Notes: a model not told the origin generated them from the letters alone. Shown: positions 8,593 through 17,080, counted from the first letter of the stretch. The stretch: 64,000 nt of DNA from an uncultured Flavobacteriales bacterium (GCA_937121175.1 CAKZKD010000004.1:186001-250000), one strand, 5' to 3'. A program made the numbers and translations.

Positions 8593-9412
8593 TTTAGCGC
8601 AACGACTAACTACTGGTTCAGTTTTCATTGTTGTTGTTTTTGGAGCCACTATTGCCAGCCCTTACACCTACGCAAGTGTATTTTTATTAGCCAGCACTTT
8701 AGGGCAAGTCGAGTTTTATAGACTAATTAAAAAATCAGGTGGAAATCCGCAGACGGTGACCGGTGTCATTGGCGGTCTATTGCTATTTATCACCAACTTT
8801 TTGTACGTTCAAGGCTCGTTTTCTGAAATCAATTTATTGGTCTATAATATGCCGCTTCTGTTTTTGGTATTTCTTATTGAACTCTTTAGAAAAAACAAAA
8901 ACCCGTTCTTCAATATAGCCTATACCCTAACTGGAATAATTTATATAGCACTCCCATTTACATTACTGAATTATATGATGATTGACCCTAGGTTCTATCC
9001 TAATTATGAATTTTATCCTCACATAACTGCTGGCGTACTCTTTTGCATGTGGGCCAATGATAGCTGGGCGTACTTAGTTGGTAAACGATTTGGTAAAACC
9101 AAGTTGTATGAAAGTGTATCCCCTAAAAAAACGTGGGAAGGATTTATTGGTGGTATCTTTTTTTGTGTAGGTTTTGCGATAATCATCAGTTACATAGCTA
9201 CTGCCCTTTCGATGCTGGATTGGATAATTATTGGATTAATTATTTCCATTGTTGGTACAGCCGGTGACCTCATTGAATCGAAACTAAAAAGAAGCCTAAA
9301 CCTAAAAGATTCTGGAAATATACTGCCAGGCCATGGCGGAATACTCGACCGATTTGATGCCCTTATTCTAGCAATTCCATTTATTATTGTGTACTTATTC
9401 ATTAGATACTAA
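8585..9412 (+). CDS. cdsA: Phosphatidate cytidylyltransferase
   Basis: CdsA makes CDP-diacylglycerol from phosphatidic acid and CTP at the inner membrane, the branch point of phospholipid synthesis. The ATG at 8585 overlaps the DUF2007 stop by 8 nt; a TTG just before it (8582) is the less likely start. The protein has 275 residues and several membrane helices. The family signature near the C-terminus is complete: ESKLKRSLNLKDSGNILPGH followed by GGILDR. WANDSWAYLVG and SPKKTWEGFIGG are also conserved. It is followed 8 nt later by psd, which uses a lipid made from its product. Confidence 0.95.
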   Translation: MSDLAQRLTTGSVFIVVVFGATIASPYTYASVFLLASTLGQVEFYRLIKKSGGNPQTVTGVIGGLLLFITNFLYVQGSFSEINLLVYNMPLLFLVFLIELFRKNKNPFFNIAYTLTGIIYIALPFTLLNYMMIDPRFYPNYEFYPHITAGVLFCMWANDSWAYLVGKRFGKTKLYESVSPKKTWEGFIGGIFFCVGFAIIISYIATALSMLDWIIIGLIISIVGTAGDLIESKLKRSLNLKDSGNILPGHGGILDRFDALILAIPFIIVYLFIRY

Positions 9413-9420
9413 TTGAAGCT

Positions 9421-10074
9421 ATGACCCTGCACCGAGAAGGAACTAAGATTATGATTTTCAGCTTTATGGGACTGTTAATCTTCAATTTAGCGATTAGCCC
9501 ATTTTTATCCGAATCACCAATTATTCGCGGCGGAGTAGGAATTTTTTCCTTGTTTCTATTTGGAATCGTTGTTCAATTTTTTCGTGTTCCAAAAAGAACC
9601 ATTGAAATCAATAATGGAAAAATCATCAGCCCAGCGGATGGAAAAGTGGTGGTAATTGAAAAGGTTTTTGAGGACGAATATTTTCAAGAAGAACGCACCC
9701 AAGTTTCTATTTTCATGTCGCCATTTAATGTGCACATAAACTGGTCGCCGATGGCTGGCCTTGTAAAATACGCGAAATATCATCCAGGAAAATTCCTAGT
9801 TGCCTGGCATCCGAAGTCATCAACCGAAAATGAGCGAACTACCTTCGTATTCGAAAACAGCAAAGGATCAGTACTTGTCAGACAAATTGCGGGGTTTCTT
9901 GCCCGAAGAATTGTTTTCTATCCAAGTGAAAATGATACAATTGGACAAGGCGATGAATTTGGCTTTATAAAATTCGGAAGTAGGGTCGATTTACTATTGC
10001 CAACAAATGCAAAAATTAAGGTGAATCTTGAACAAAAAGTAACTGGAAAACAGACGGTTATAGCAGAATTATAA
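9421..10074 (+). CDS. psd: Phosphatidylserine decarboxylase proenzyme (short form)
   Basis: Psd decarboxylates phosphatidylserine to phosphatidylethanolamine at the inner membrane. At 217 residues it is the short class. Two N-terminal membrane helices precede PADGKVVVIE, SIFMSPFNVHINWSP, and the self-cleavage Gly-Ser in FIKFGSRVDLLLP (about residues 184-196), where Ser becomes the pyruvoyl group. It is the last gene of the rsfS operon. Its stop codon lies in the loop of a perfect 9-bp inverted repeat (10062-10082). Confidence 0.95.
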   Translation: MTLHREGTKIMIFSFMGLLIFNLAISPFLSESPIIRGGVGIFSLFLFGIVVQFFRVPKRTIEINNGKIISPADGKVVVIEKVFEDEYFQEERTQVSIFMSPFNVHINWSPMAGLVKYAKYHPGKFLVAWHPKSSTENERTTFVFENSKGSVLVRQIAGFLARRIVFYPSENDTIGQGDEFGFIKFGSRVDLLLPTNAKIKVNLEQKVTGKQTVIAEL

Positions 10075-10082
10075 ATTCTGCT
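10062..10082 (+). repeat. 9-bp perfect inverted repeat around the psd stop codon
   Basis: AGCAGAATT, a 3-nt ATA centre, then AATTCTGCT. The psd TAA spans the centre. No run of T follows, so it is not a classic intrinsic terminator; it may stabilise the 3' end of the operon mRNA. Confidence 0.5.
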
Positions 10083-10181
10083 GTTAAACTATTGTTAAAG
10101 CATTTTGAAAACCAACTTGTAGCCCGCAAATTTGACCACGCAAACTTCAAGTACATCCGTATTTGAATAAAAAATATTGAT

Positions 10182-11690
10182 ATGAAATTAAGACACCTTT
10201 CGCTCACTGTATTATTCCTGTGTTTATTTTCAACCATAACATCTGCTAAAAAAGAAAAAGCCACTGCTGAGAAGAAGTATCAATTTGATTTTACTATTTC
10301 TGATTCTAAAGACAGCTTGGTTTTCTTAGCCAACTACTACGGAAGTAAGCAATATTATTACGATACGGCATTTGCAGTGGCGGACGGAAAATTTCATTTC
10401 GAAACGGATTCTATGGGTGGCGGAATTTATATGGTTGTTATGCCAGATAAATCTCAATACTTTGAGATGGTTGTCGATGGAAAAGAAACAAAGGTCACGC
10501 TTGAAACAACAAGAAAAGACATGGTCGGCGACATGAAAGTGATTGACTCGGAAGAAAATAAACTGTTCTACGAATTTCAACAAGAAATGAACCGTAAAGG
10601 AAAAGAAGCTGGTCCTATCCAGGCCACAGTTAAAACCCTTAAAGCTGATTCTGTAAACGACCGAACTAAAGAGATTGAGGCTGAGCAAGAAAAATTACAA
10701 GCCATTAACAAACAGGTAAATGCATATAAGAAAAAGTTTATAGCTGAACATGAGGGCACTTTTACTTCCAAGCTTTTCAAGACATCCAACGAGCCTGAAA
10801 TTCCAGAAAACCCAGAGTTACCCGAAGGTACCAATGTAGATTTGTGGAAATTCAATGAGTACAAAAGACAATATTTAGAGAATGTTGACTTTACAGATGC
10901 CCGTCTTTTACGTTCTCCTGTTTTTGCAAAAAAACTGGAGTACTACATGACCAAATTAGTTGTTCAAATTCCAGATTCGATAACTGCTGCAGCTGATGAA
11001 CTTATAGAACGAGCGAGACCAAATAGGGAAATGTTTAAATATGTTGTGCACTGGAACACAAACCATTACGAACGCTCAAAAATAATGGGAATGGATGCGG
11101 TATTCGTGCACATGGCTGATAATTACTACTGCAATGGTCTAGCCCATTGGGTAGATAGCGCAGGTCAGGCCAAAATTTGTGAAAGAGCAGATGTACTGCG
11201 TCCGCTATTATTAGGTACAATAGCTTCAAATATTATTTTACCAGATTCTTCAGGAAAAAAATGGTACGATTTACATAAAATCCCTGCTGAATATACGATT
11301 CTTTATTTCTGGAGTCCTACTTGTGGACACTGTAAAAAAGTAACACCCAAATTGGAAAAATTTTATCAAGAATATAAGGATAAAGGTGTTGAAGTTTATG
11401 GCGTTTGTACTGAGCTTGAAACAGATGGAATGAAAACTTTCGTAAAAACTAATAATCTATCATTCATCAACGTATCTGACACGCCTGAGATAAACAAAAA
11501 TGCTTACGACTATTTAGACAGAACAACGGTTAATAGTCTGAATTTTAGAACTATCTATGACATATTTTCCACACCGCAAGTTTATGTATTGGATAAAGAC
11601 AAAAAGATTGTTGCTAAGAAATTAGGTGTGGAACAATTGGGCGATTTTATCGACAATTATTCAAAAGAGGTAAAGGAAGAAAAAAAGTAG
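10182..11690 (+). CDS. TlpA/ResA-like thioredoxin with DUF4369/DUF5106-type leader
   Basis: The protein has 502 residues with an N-terminal signal peptide (MKLRHLSLTVLFLCLFSTITSA). Residues about 28-110 are a beta-rich DUF4369-like domain, followed by a charged helical middle and a DUF5106-like region. The C-terminal third is a thioredoxin fold with the redox motif in WSPTCGHCKK (about residues 377-386) and the cis-Pro site in FSTPQVYVLDKD. It should act as a periplasmic thiol-disulfide oxidoreductase. The partner is unknown. It stands alone between the psd operon and a convergent lipoprotein gene; its stop is 4 nt from that gene's stop. Confidence 0.88.
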   Translation: MKLRHLSLTVLFLCLFSTITSAKKEKATAEKKYQFDFTISDSKDSLVFLANYYGSKQYYYDTAFAVADGKFHFETDSMGGGIYMVVMPDKSQYFEMVVDGKETKVTLETTRKDMVGDMKVIDSEENKLFYEFQQEMNRKGKEAGPIQATVKTLKADSVNDRTKEIEAEQEKLQAINKQVNAYKKKFIAEHEGTFTSKLFKTSNEPEIPENPELPEGTNVDLWKFNEYKRQYLENVDFTDARLLRSPVFAKKLEYYMTKLVVQIPDSITAAADELIERARPNREMFKYVVHWNTNHYERSKIMGMDAVFVHMADNYYCNGLAHWVDSAGQAKICERADVLRPLLLGTIASNIILPDSSGKKWYDLHKIPAEYTILYFWSPTCGHCKKVTPKLEKFYQEYKDKGVEVYGVCTELETDGMKTFVKTNNLSFINVSDTPEINKNAYDYLDRTTVNSLNFRTIYDIFSTPQVYVLDKDKKIVAKKLGVEQLGDFIDNYSKEVKEEKK

Positions 11691-11694
11691 TTTT

Positions 11695-12369
11695 TTAGTA
11701 AACTACCCTTAGGGCTTTGATGTCGCTCGAGAATTGTTCCCAGCCGCCAAATTCGCCATTCTCGTCATAGTATTCCATTTCCAAAACTAGGCAATTCGGT
11801 TCGCCGTCAATAAAATAGATAGAATCATTAGATTCAGCTTGATACACTAAAATTAATCCCGGATCGAAATCTTTAATTCGGCTGCAATTGTACGTTTTGC
11901 GATATAATTTTTTACCTTCAATATCAACGTTCAATGCAAGTGTAATTCCATGGTTTTGAGCATCTGTATTATTCGAGTCTAAGACTATATTCCAATCTTG
12001 AACTGTATCTAAACTGAACGAAAGTTTATGATGATCTAATCGTTTTAACTCTTCTGGTTTGCCAAATTTGGTTTCAAAATCTGATATTGACAGACACTCC
12101 CCTTCCATACCATCATCATAACAGACAGAATCTTCTGTACGAGTTAAGGTTAATGTTGAATGGTCGTTGCAATACAACTCGTATTCCTGATCTTTGTTCA
12201 CCACGTTTTCGTAAAAATATCTGGTGAAACATGCTTTTTTGGAGAGGTAAAATTCTTGCGGCCAAGCATCACCTTGCTCCACATTATTAGATGAGCAACT
12301 ACCCATAATTAGGCTAATAACTGCACCCATCAACAGGGTAAAAAAAGACCCTTGGTTTAATTTTTTCAT
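11695..12369 (-). CDS. Predicted lipoprotein, unknown function
   Basis: The ATG at 12369 gives a 224-residue protein with a lipoprotein signal peptide and lipobox (LIMGSC, Cys at about residue 25). The mature part is beta-rich and acidic, with several cysteines. I do not recognise a domain. A promoter-like TAAATTTG ends 6 nt before the ATG. It is convergent with the thioredoxin gene and divergent from the cytochrome lipoprotein. Confidence 0.65.
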   Translation of the reverse strand: MKKLNQGSFFTLLMGAVISLIMGSCSSNNVEQGDAWPQEFYLSKKACFTRYFYENVVNKDQEYELYCNDHSTLTLTRTEDSVCYDDGMEGECLSISDFETKFGKPEELKRLDHHKLSFSLDTVQDWNIVLDSNNTDAQNHGITLALNVDIEGKKLYRKTYNCSRIKDFDPGLILVYQAESNDSIYFIDGEPNCLVLEMEYYDENGEFGGWEQFSSDIKALRVVY

Positions 12370-12375
12370 GACTAC

Positions 12376-12383
12376 CAAATTTA
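12376..12383 (-). promoter_or_regulatory. Candidate -7 box (TAAATTTG) of the lipoprotein gene
   Basis: The minus-strand TAAATTTG fits TAnnTTTG and ends only 6 nt before the ATG at 12369. If used, the transcript would be nearly leaderless. Confidence 0.45.
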
Positions 12384-12478
12384 GAATCGCAATTTAAGAC
12401 AACTTGGCAAGCTAATCTGAAATCTAATTAGATTCATTCATGAGTTACTAACCAACAAATCGGATACATCAAAATGCG

Positions 12479-12486
12479 TATGTTTG
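12479..12486 (+). promoter_or_regulatory. Candidate -7 box (TATGTTTG) of the cytochrome-dtd-mazG chain
   Basis: TATGTTTG fits TAnnTTTG and ends 4 nt before the ATG at 12491. If it is the promoter, the mRNA of this five-gene chain starts at or next to the start codon. Confidence 0.45.
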
Positions 12487-12490
12487 AATT

Positions 12491-12970
12491 ATGAGAAGAA
12501 ATCCTTGGACTTCAGCCGTTGTGGTTTTTGCGGTATGTTGCACAATTTTTTCATGCACTGAACAACCCAAATCCACCGCATTTTTAATTACTTCCATTCC
12601 AAATGTACAACCTATAAAAAAACCGAATAAAAAGAGCGAACTAGCTGTACTCATGCGCACACTGTATAACGACGTAAAAGCAGAGCGCAAACTACTTTTA
12701 GTAAACCAATATTCAGAAAAAGAATGGTCAAAATTATATGGGGATATACTAAATGCTGAACCAACAGACGCTAAAAATACAGGCGCAACATTTAAGGCTT
12801 TCGAAACTCATTTTTTGGATAAACTGAAAGAATATCAATTGGCTCAAAGCCAGAAAGAAAGAGTTACAACCTTCAATACAATGGTGAGTAGTTGTAAAAC
12901 CTGTCATCAAGAATATTGTCCAGGTCCTCTCATAGTCATCAAAAAACTCCCCATTCCCCAAAACAACTAG
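12491..12970 (+). CDS. c-type cytochrome lipoprotein with C-terminal heme motif
   Basis: The protein has 159 residues with a lipoprotein signal (lipobox IFSC, Cys about 22). The rest is mainly helical. A single covalent heme motif CKTCH lies at about residues 135-139, near the C-terminus as in the cytochrome c' (class II) layout, followed by EYCPGPLIVIKKL, a tail typical of small Bacteroidota heme lipoproteins. It probably carries electrons or senses a ligand on the periplasmic face. The dtd gene starts 1 nt after its stop, so the two are cotranscribed. Confidence 0.75.
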   Translation: MRRNPWTSAVVVFAVCCTIFSCTEQPKSTAFLITSIPNVQPIKKPNKKSELAVLMRTLYNDVKAERKLLLVNQYSEKEWSKLYGDILNAEPTDAKNTGATFKAFETHFLDKLKEYQLAQSQKERVTTFNTMVSSCKTCHQEYCPGPLIVIKKLPIPQNN

Positions 12971-12971
12971 T

Positions 12972-13424
12972 TTGCGCGCTGTAGTACAAAGAGTAAGTAA
13001 CGCTTCGGTCGAAGTTACTGGTCAAACAATTGGAAAAATTGACAATGGCTTAGTGGTTCTGCTAGGAATTGAGCAAATAGACAATGAAGATGATGCTGCA
13101 TGGTTAGTTTCCAAAATTATGAAGCTTCGCATATTTCCGGATGAAGAAAAAAACATGAACCTTTCATTGACCGATATTTCGGGAGAATTAATGCTAGTTT
13201 CTCAATTTACGTTGCATGCTAAAACCAAAAAAGGCAATCGACCTTCTTTTATTCAAGCCGCAGCACCTGAATGCGCCGAAAAACTTTACAATAAAACGAA
13301 AAGCCTTTTTACCGACCAACTAGGACGCCGGCTAAAGTGTGGTAAATTTGGAGCCGATATGAATATTTCGATAATCAATAATGGTCCAGTTACAATCCTT
13401 ATTGACACCCAAAACAAGGAATAA
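12972..13424 (+). CDS. dtd: D-aminoacyl-tRNA deacylase
   Basis: Dtd removes D-amino acids (and Gly mischarged on tRNA-Ala) from tRNA. The protein has 150 residues, normal for the family. The start is TTG at 12972, the only start giving the canonical RAVVQRVSNASVEV N-terminus. The two active-site motifs are visible: SQFTLHA (about residues 77-83) and NNGPVT (about 137-142). It follows the cytochrome gene by 1 nt and abuts the MBOAT GTG directly. In many flavobacterial genomes dtd is followed by mazG; here two genes separate them. Confidence 0.95.
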   Translation: MRAVVQRVSNASVEVTGQTIGKIDNGLVVLLGIEQIDNEDDAAWLVSKIMKLRIFPDEEKNMNLSLTDISGELMLVSQFTLHAKTKKGNRPSFIQAAAPECAEKLYNKTKSLFTDQLGRRLKCGKFGADMNISIINNGPVTILIDTQNKE

Positions 13425-14816
13425 GTGCTCTTTAATTCAGTAGATTTTCTTCTGTTTTTTCCAATTGTAGTTGGCTTATATTTCTTACTCAACTATAAAT
13501 GGAGATGGCTGCTTTTGTTAATTGCTAGCTATTTTTTTTACGGCTCTTGGAAAGTTGAATTCTTGAGTTTAATAGTAATTTCAACACTTGTCGATTTTTA
13601 TGTCGGTAGAAAAATTGCTGAAACTGATGACCAAAAAAAAAGACAGCTCTTATTGCTTCTTAGCCTAGTTTGTAATTTAGGAATACTTGGTTTTTTCAAA
13701 TACGCTTCATTTATTGCACATTACACACTACCAATTTTTCCTGCACCTGAATGGCGAAAGGAACAAGTTATTGGATTACTCAATTTTAATATTCCGGTAG
13801 GAATATCTTTTTACACCTTTCAAACCATGGGGTACACTATTGATGTGTTTAAGCGTAAAATTAAACCTGAAATGCACCTTGGAAAATTTGCCCTTTACGT
13901 TAGCTACTTTCCGCAGTTAGTTGCAGGACCAATCGAACGTTTCAAGCATCTTCAACCTCAATTACTTGCCAATCACAAAATTTCATATGACAACCTATCT
14001 TATGGTTTTCGGTTAATGCTCTATGGATTCTTTATTAAAATGGTAATAGCGGATAATATTGCACCCATTGTTGACTCGGTTTTTGACCATCCCCAACAAT
14101 ATTCAACAGCATCAAAATGGACTGGTGTACTTGCCTTTGGTTGGCAGATTTATGCCGATTTTTACGGTTACTCGCTTATTGCTATTGGAGCTGCTAGATG
14201 CATGGGAGTTGAATTAATGACCAATTTTAAAACGCCCTATTTTGCAACAAACATTCAAGATTTCTGGAGGCATTGGCATATTAGTTTAAGCACATGGTTC
14301 AAGGATTATGTATTTGTTCCTCTTGGCGGGAGCAAGGTCAATCAAATGATTTGGATACGGAATATTCTTGTTGTTTTTATTCTTAGCGGTATTTGGCATG
14401 GTGCTAATTACAACTTTGTAATTTGGGGTGCTATTCATGGAATAGTTTATTTAGCTGAGCGTTTAATTCCAATTCCAAGAATATTTTCAAACAAAATAAT
14501 TGGTTGGATAAAAACTTATTTGGTGGTTTCAATCGCTTGGTTATTCTTTAGAGCAAATGACATACAAAATGCCATAGACGTGCTTTTTCCAAGCCCGAAA
14601 ACTGAAAAATTCCATAGCCTTGATTTTCCTTCTGAACTATTTATTGGGTTCATGTTGTTCTTGATTCTTGAATTTATTTTTAGAAAAAATAATTTGAACG
14701 AACGACTTAATAAAACGCCATTTCTTGTTAGATGGTCAGGTTATGCGTTACTCATCTTTCTAATTTTAGCTTTCGCTGGTACAACTAATCATCCCTTTAT
14801 TTATTTTCAGTTTTAA
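13425..14816 (+). CDS. MBOAT-family O-acyltransferase (AlgI/DltB-like)
   Basis: The protein has 463 residues with about 11 membrane helices. The GTG start at 13425 follows the dtd TAA with no spacer (MLFNSVDFLLFFPIVVGLYF). Conserved MBOAT features are QLVAGPIERF, FWRHWHISLSTWFKDYVFVPLGG (about residues 280-302), and the catalytic His in SGIWHGANYNFVIWG (about residue 325). Such enzymes pass acyl groups across the inner membrane to an exported glycan. The next gene encodes an SGNH-like protein, the usual periplasmic partner that completes transfer. The substrate is unknown: no alginate or teichoic-acid genes are near. Confidence 0.92.
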   Translation: MLFNSVDFLLFFPIVVGLYFLLNYKWRWLLLLIASYFFYGSWKVEFLSLIVISTLVDFYVGRKIAETDDQKKRQLLLLLSLVCNLGILGFFKYASFIAHYTLPIFPAPEWRKEQVIGLLNFNIPVGISFYTFQTMGYTIDVFKRKIKPEMHLGKFALYVSYFPQLVAGPIERFKHLQPQLLANHKISYDNLSYGFRLMLYGFFIKMVIADNIAPIVDSVFDHPQQYSTASKWTGVLAFGWQIYADFYGYSLIAIGAARCMGVELMTNFKTPYFATNIQDFWRHWHISLSTWFKDYVFVPLGGSKVNQMIWIRNILVVFILSGIWHGANYNFVIWGAIHGIVYLAERLIPIPRIFSNKIIGWIKTYLVVSIAWLFFRANDIQNAIDVLFPSPKTEKFHSLDFPSELFIGFMLFLILEFIFRKNNLNERLNKTPFLVRWSGYALLIFLILAFAGTTNHPFIYFQF

Positions 14817-15812
14817 ATGAAATTGTTCCTAAAAACACTACTACGGCTAGGACTAGTAGCAACAATATTTGCTACAAGCTCCCTTGTTTACAAGCGGTAT
14901 TTTTTTGAAGGTTTCCTAAAAGAAGAAGGTATTCTACTGTACCGCCTTCAACGATCTTTAAACGCAGATTACCTTTACTTTTCTGCAAGCAGTGATTATA
15001 CATTTAATCCCAAAACAGATAAGGATACTACTCGGGTTAGCATTATTGCCATGCGCTATTGTAATAAAAACATAAAATCAATTGCTGATGGGGCACACGA
15101 TGTTGAGATATTCAAAGAACTAGTAAAGCATATTCCACCAAATTCAGTTGAGGGGATTATTATGTCATTTAATCTCAGAAGTTTTAGCCCAGAATGGATG
15201 ACATCGACTAATTTAAATATAAGAAGAAAGCTTTCAGCAACGTATAAACCAAACCCACCATTAATCACACGATTTTTTGTGTCATTGAAAAATTATCCGA
15301 TTCATACCAACAAGGAATTAAAGAGGTTTGAGGCCGACTACTTTCAAAACTGGCAACTCCCCTATCCTTTCCCAAAAAACACCATTCAAAATTGGTGCGA
15401 ACAATATAAATTTGGCGATTGGACACACCCCAAAAGGAACTTAGCCGACCATTACATAAAAAGCTATGGGTTTGTTATCAACGAAAACCACCCAAGAATA
15501 AAAGATTTTGACGAAGTTGTACAACTCGCACATGCCAAAAAACTGAAGTTAATTTTTCATGTATTGCCAGAAAATAAGGAAGAAGCTCAGGCTCTACTTG
15601 GTTCGGAACTAACCAATCTAATAAAAATGAATCGGGATTTTGCAATAGACAGATACCATAACCCGAAACAAAAAGTTTGGGTAGTAGATAATTTAGAAAA
15701 GGTTTCGGATAAAAGTTTTATCGATAGAGACTTCCCAACCGAACATTACGATTTTGAAGGAAGAGATATTATTGCAAAAGGAATTGCAGAACAGTTAAAC
15801 AAAATAGAATGA
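14817..15812 (+). CDS. SGNH/DltD-like periplasmic partner of the MBOAT protein
   Basis: The protein has 331 residues with an N-terminal membrane anchor (about 7-27). YFSASSDYT (about residues 54-62) sits where the GDS-type Ser block of SGNH hydrolases is expected, and D-FPTE-HY (Asp 305, His 310) sits where the C-terminal Asp/His block is expected. The blocks are degenerate, so the SGNH assignment is inference from position, size and its place directly after an MBOAT gene (the ATG follows the MBOAT TAA without spacer). The likely role is transfer of an acyl group to a periplasmic glycan. Its end overlaps mazG by 4 nt (ATGA). Confidence 0.6.
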   Translation: MKLFLKTLLRLGLVATIFATSSLVYKRYFFEGFLKEEGILLYRLQRSLNADYLYFSASSDYTFNPKTDKDTTRVSIIAMRYCNKNIKSIADGAHDVEIFKELVKHIPPNSVEGIIMSFNLRSFSPEWMTSTNLNIRRKLSATYKPNPPLITRFFVSLKNYPIHTNKELKRFEADYFQNWQLPYPFPKNTIQNWCEQYKFGDWTHPKRNLADHYIKSYGFVINENHPRIKDFDEVVQLAHAKKLKLIFHVLPENKEEAQALLGSELTNLIKMNRDFAIDRYHNPKQKVWVVDNLEKVSDKSFIDRDFPTEHYDFEGRDIIAKGIAEQLNKIE

Positions 15813-16135
15813 CCTTACAAGAAGCCCAAAAAGAAGTAGATGAATGGATAAATACCATTGGAGTTCGATATTTTAACGAACTAACCAATATGGCTCAACT
15901 TACAGAAGAAGTTGGTGAAGTGGCTAGAATAATTGCTCGCAGGTATGGTGAACAAAGCGAAAAAGAATCTGATAAGGATAAAGACCTTGGAGAAGAATTT
16001 GCCGATGTTTTATTCGTGCTTATTTGTCTAGCCAACCAAACTGGCGTTGACCTAACGGAGGCTTTTAATAAAAGAATGAACAACAAAACCAAGCGTGACA
16101 AAGACCGACATAAGAACAATAAAAAGCTGCAATAG
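15809..16135 (+). CDS. MazG-type nucleotide pyrophosphohydrolase
   Basis: The protein has 108 residues, a single MazG domain. The metal-binding acidic residues are in LTEEVGEVARIIAR and LGEEFADVLFVLICLAN, the EExxE...ExxD pattern. It hydrolyses non-canonical or excess NTPs to NMP and PPi. It starts inside the stop of the SGNH-like gene (ATGA). Its TAG abuts the stop of the next gene on the opposite strand with no base between them. Confidence 0.9.
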   Translation: MTLQEAQKEVDEWINTIGVRYFNELTNMAQLTEEVGEVARIIARRYGEQSEKESDKDKDLGEEFADVLFVLICLANQTGVDLTEAFNKRMNNKTKRDKDRHKNNKKLQ

Positions 16136-17080
16136 CTAGAACTTTGCTTTTCGACTTTTCTTTTTAAAGCTATGTTTACCTGTCGGTCGTTTGGTTTTTT
16201 TACTGACCAAGTTTCCAAAATTGTAACTTACGATGGCTGAAAAACTGAAAAAGTGATCATTGTTTTTAGGATTTCCTCTGGGTGCGCCTGCAGCGCTCCA
16301 ACTCGGATTCGCCCCACTTGTTCTATCTGCGAATTGAGCTGATAACGGCCCAACTTCCTGCGCTAGTTTCGAATTGTCATAGTATTTTGTACTTGCGTCA
16401 TCCAAGTAGTCAGTTAGCGTGTAACGGTAGTTAATATCAATTCCAAATTTGAGCCACATTCTATAGGTATAGTTCAATTGAACACCCGCCGGAAACGAAA
16501 TGGAGAACGGTGCATACGGTGCTGGCCCACCCTCCAAACCTTGTCCTTCTGTACGCAAGGGCAGTAAGGCTGTCCCATCTGCTTTTGGGTTAAAATAAAA
16601 CAAGGCAGCTCCGCCATAGGCAATTACTTCAACAGGAAACCCTCTTTTACCTTGGACTCCCTTAATATTATACACGTGACCTGGCTTTGCTCGAATGATA
16701 AAGAAATCGTACATAAACGAGCCTTCAATAATTTTTGATTCGAATGAAAGGTTTCTGTATGAACGTGTGTCGTCTCCCGAAAGCGCGTCACTACCTTTGA
16801 CTTTCCCGTAAAACCCACCAACACGAAGCGCAGAACGATGCGCAATATTAAATCGGTACGAAAGTGAATAACACGGCCTAAATTGCGAAAATTCCACATC
16901 CAGTAACCACGGCTTGCCTTCACCTGCACCTCCACCGAGTTCACCCAAATAGTTGGCAAGGCCAACACCTCCTATTAATTCGTGACGGTACTTTTTCCAA
17001 TACTGTTGCTTGTCAAAAAACTGAGCACTAGCAATTTGGCTTGCAATAATGAAAATTAAAATGAAAAGAATTCGTTTCAC
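16136..17080 (-). CDS. Outer-membrane beta-barrel protein (DUF6089-like)
   Basis: I place the start at GTG 17080, which gives a proper signal peptide (MKRILFILIFIIASQIASAQ) and about 314 residues; upstream in-frame codons would overlap the LRR gene. The mature part has alternating aromatic/glycine strands (GGVGLANYLGELGG, YSLSYRFNIAHRSALRVGGFYG, NYTYRMWLKFGIDINYRYT, FFSFSAIVSYNFG) typical of Bacteroidota outer-membrane barrels of the DUF6089 type. The C-terminus is very basic (KKTKRPTGKHSFKKKSRKAK), which is unusual for a barrel and may be a periplasmic tail. Function unknown. Confidence 0.75.
   Translation of the reverse strand: MKRILFILIFIIASQIASAQFFDKQQYWKKYRHELIGGVGLANYLGELGGGAGEGKPWLLDVEFSQFRPCYSLSYRFNIAHRSALRVGGFYGKVKGSDALSGDDTRSYRNLSFESKIIEGSFMYDFFIIRAKPGHVYNIKGVQGKRGFPVEVIAYGGAALFYFNPKADGTALLPLRTEGQGLEGGPAPYAPFSISFPAGVQLNYTYRMWLKFGIDINYRYTLTDYLDDASTKYYDNSKLAQEVGPLSAQFADRTSGANPSWSAAGAPRGNPKNNDHFFSFSAIVSYNFGNLVSKKTKRPTGKHSFKKKSRKAKF

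Noticed and set aside
16624-16968. Minus-strand 114-residue frame inside the outer-membrane barrel gene
   Set aside because: Fully overlaps the barrel gene in another frame; no coherent composition.
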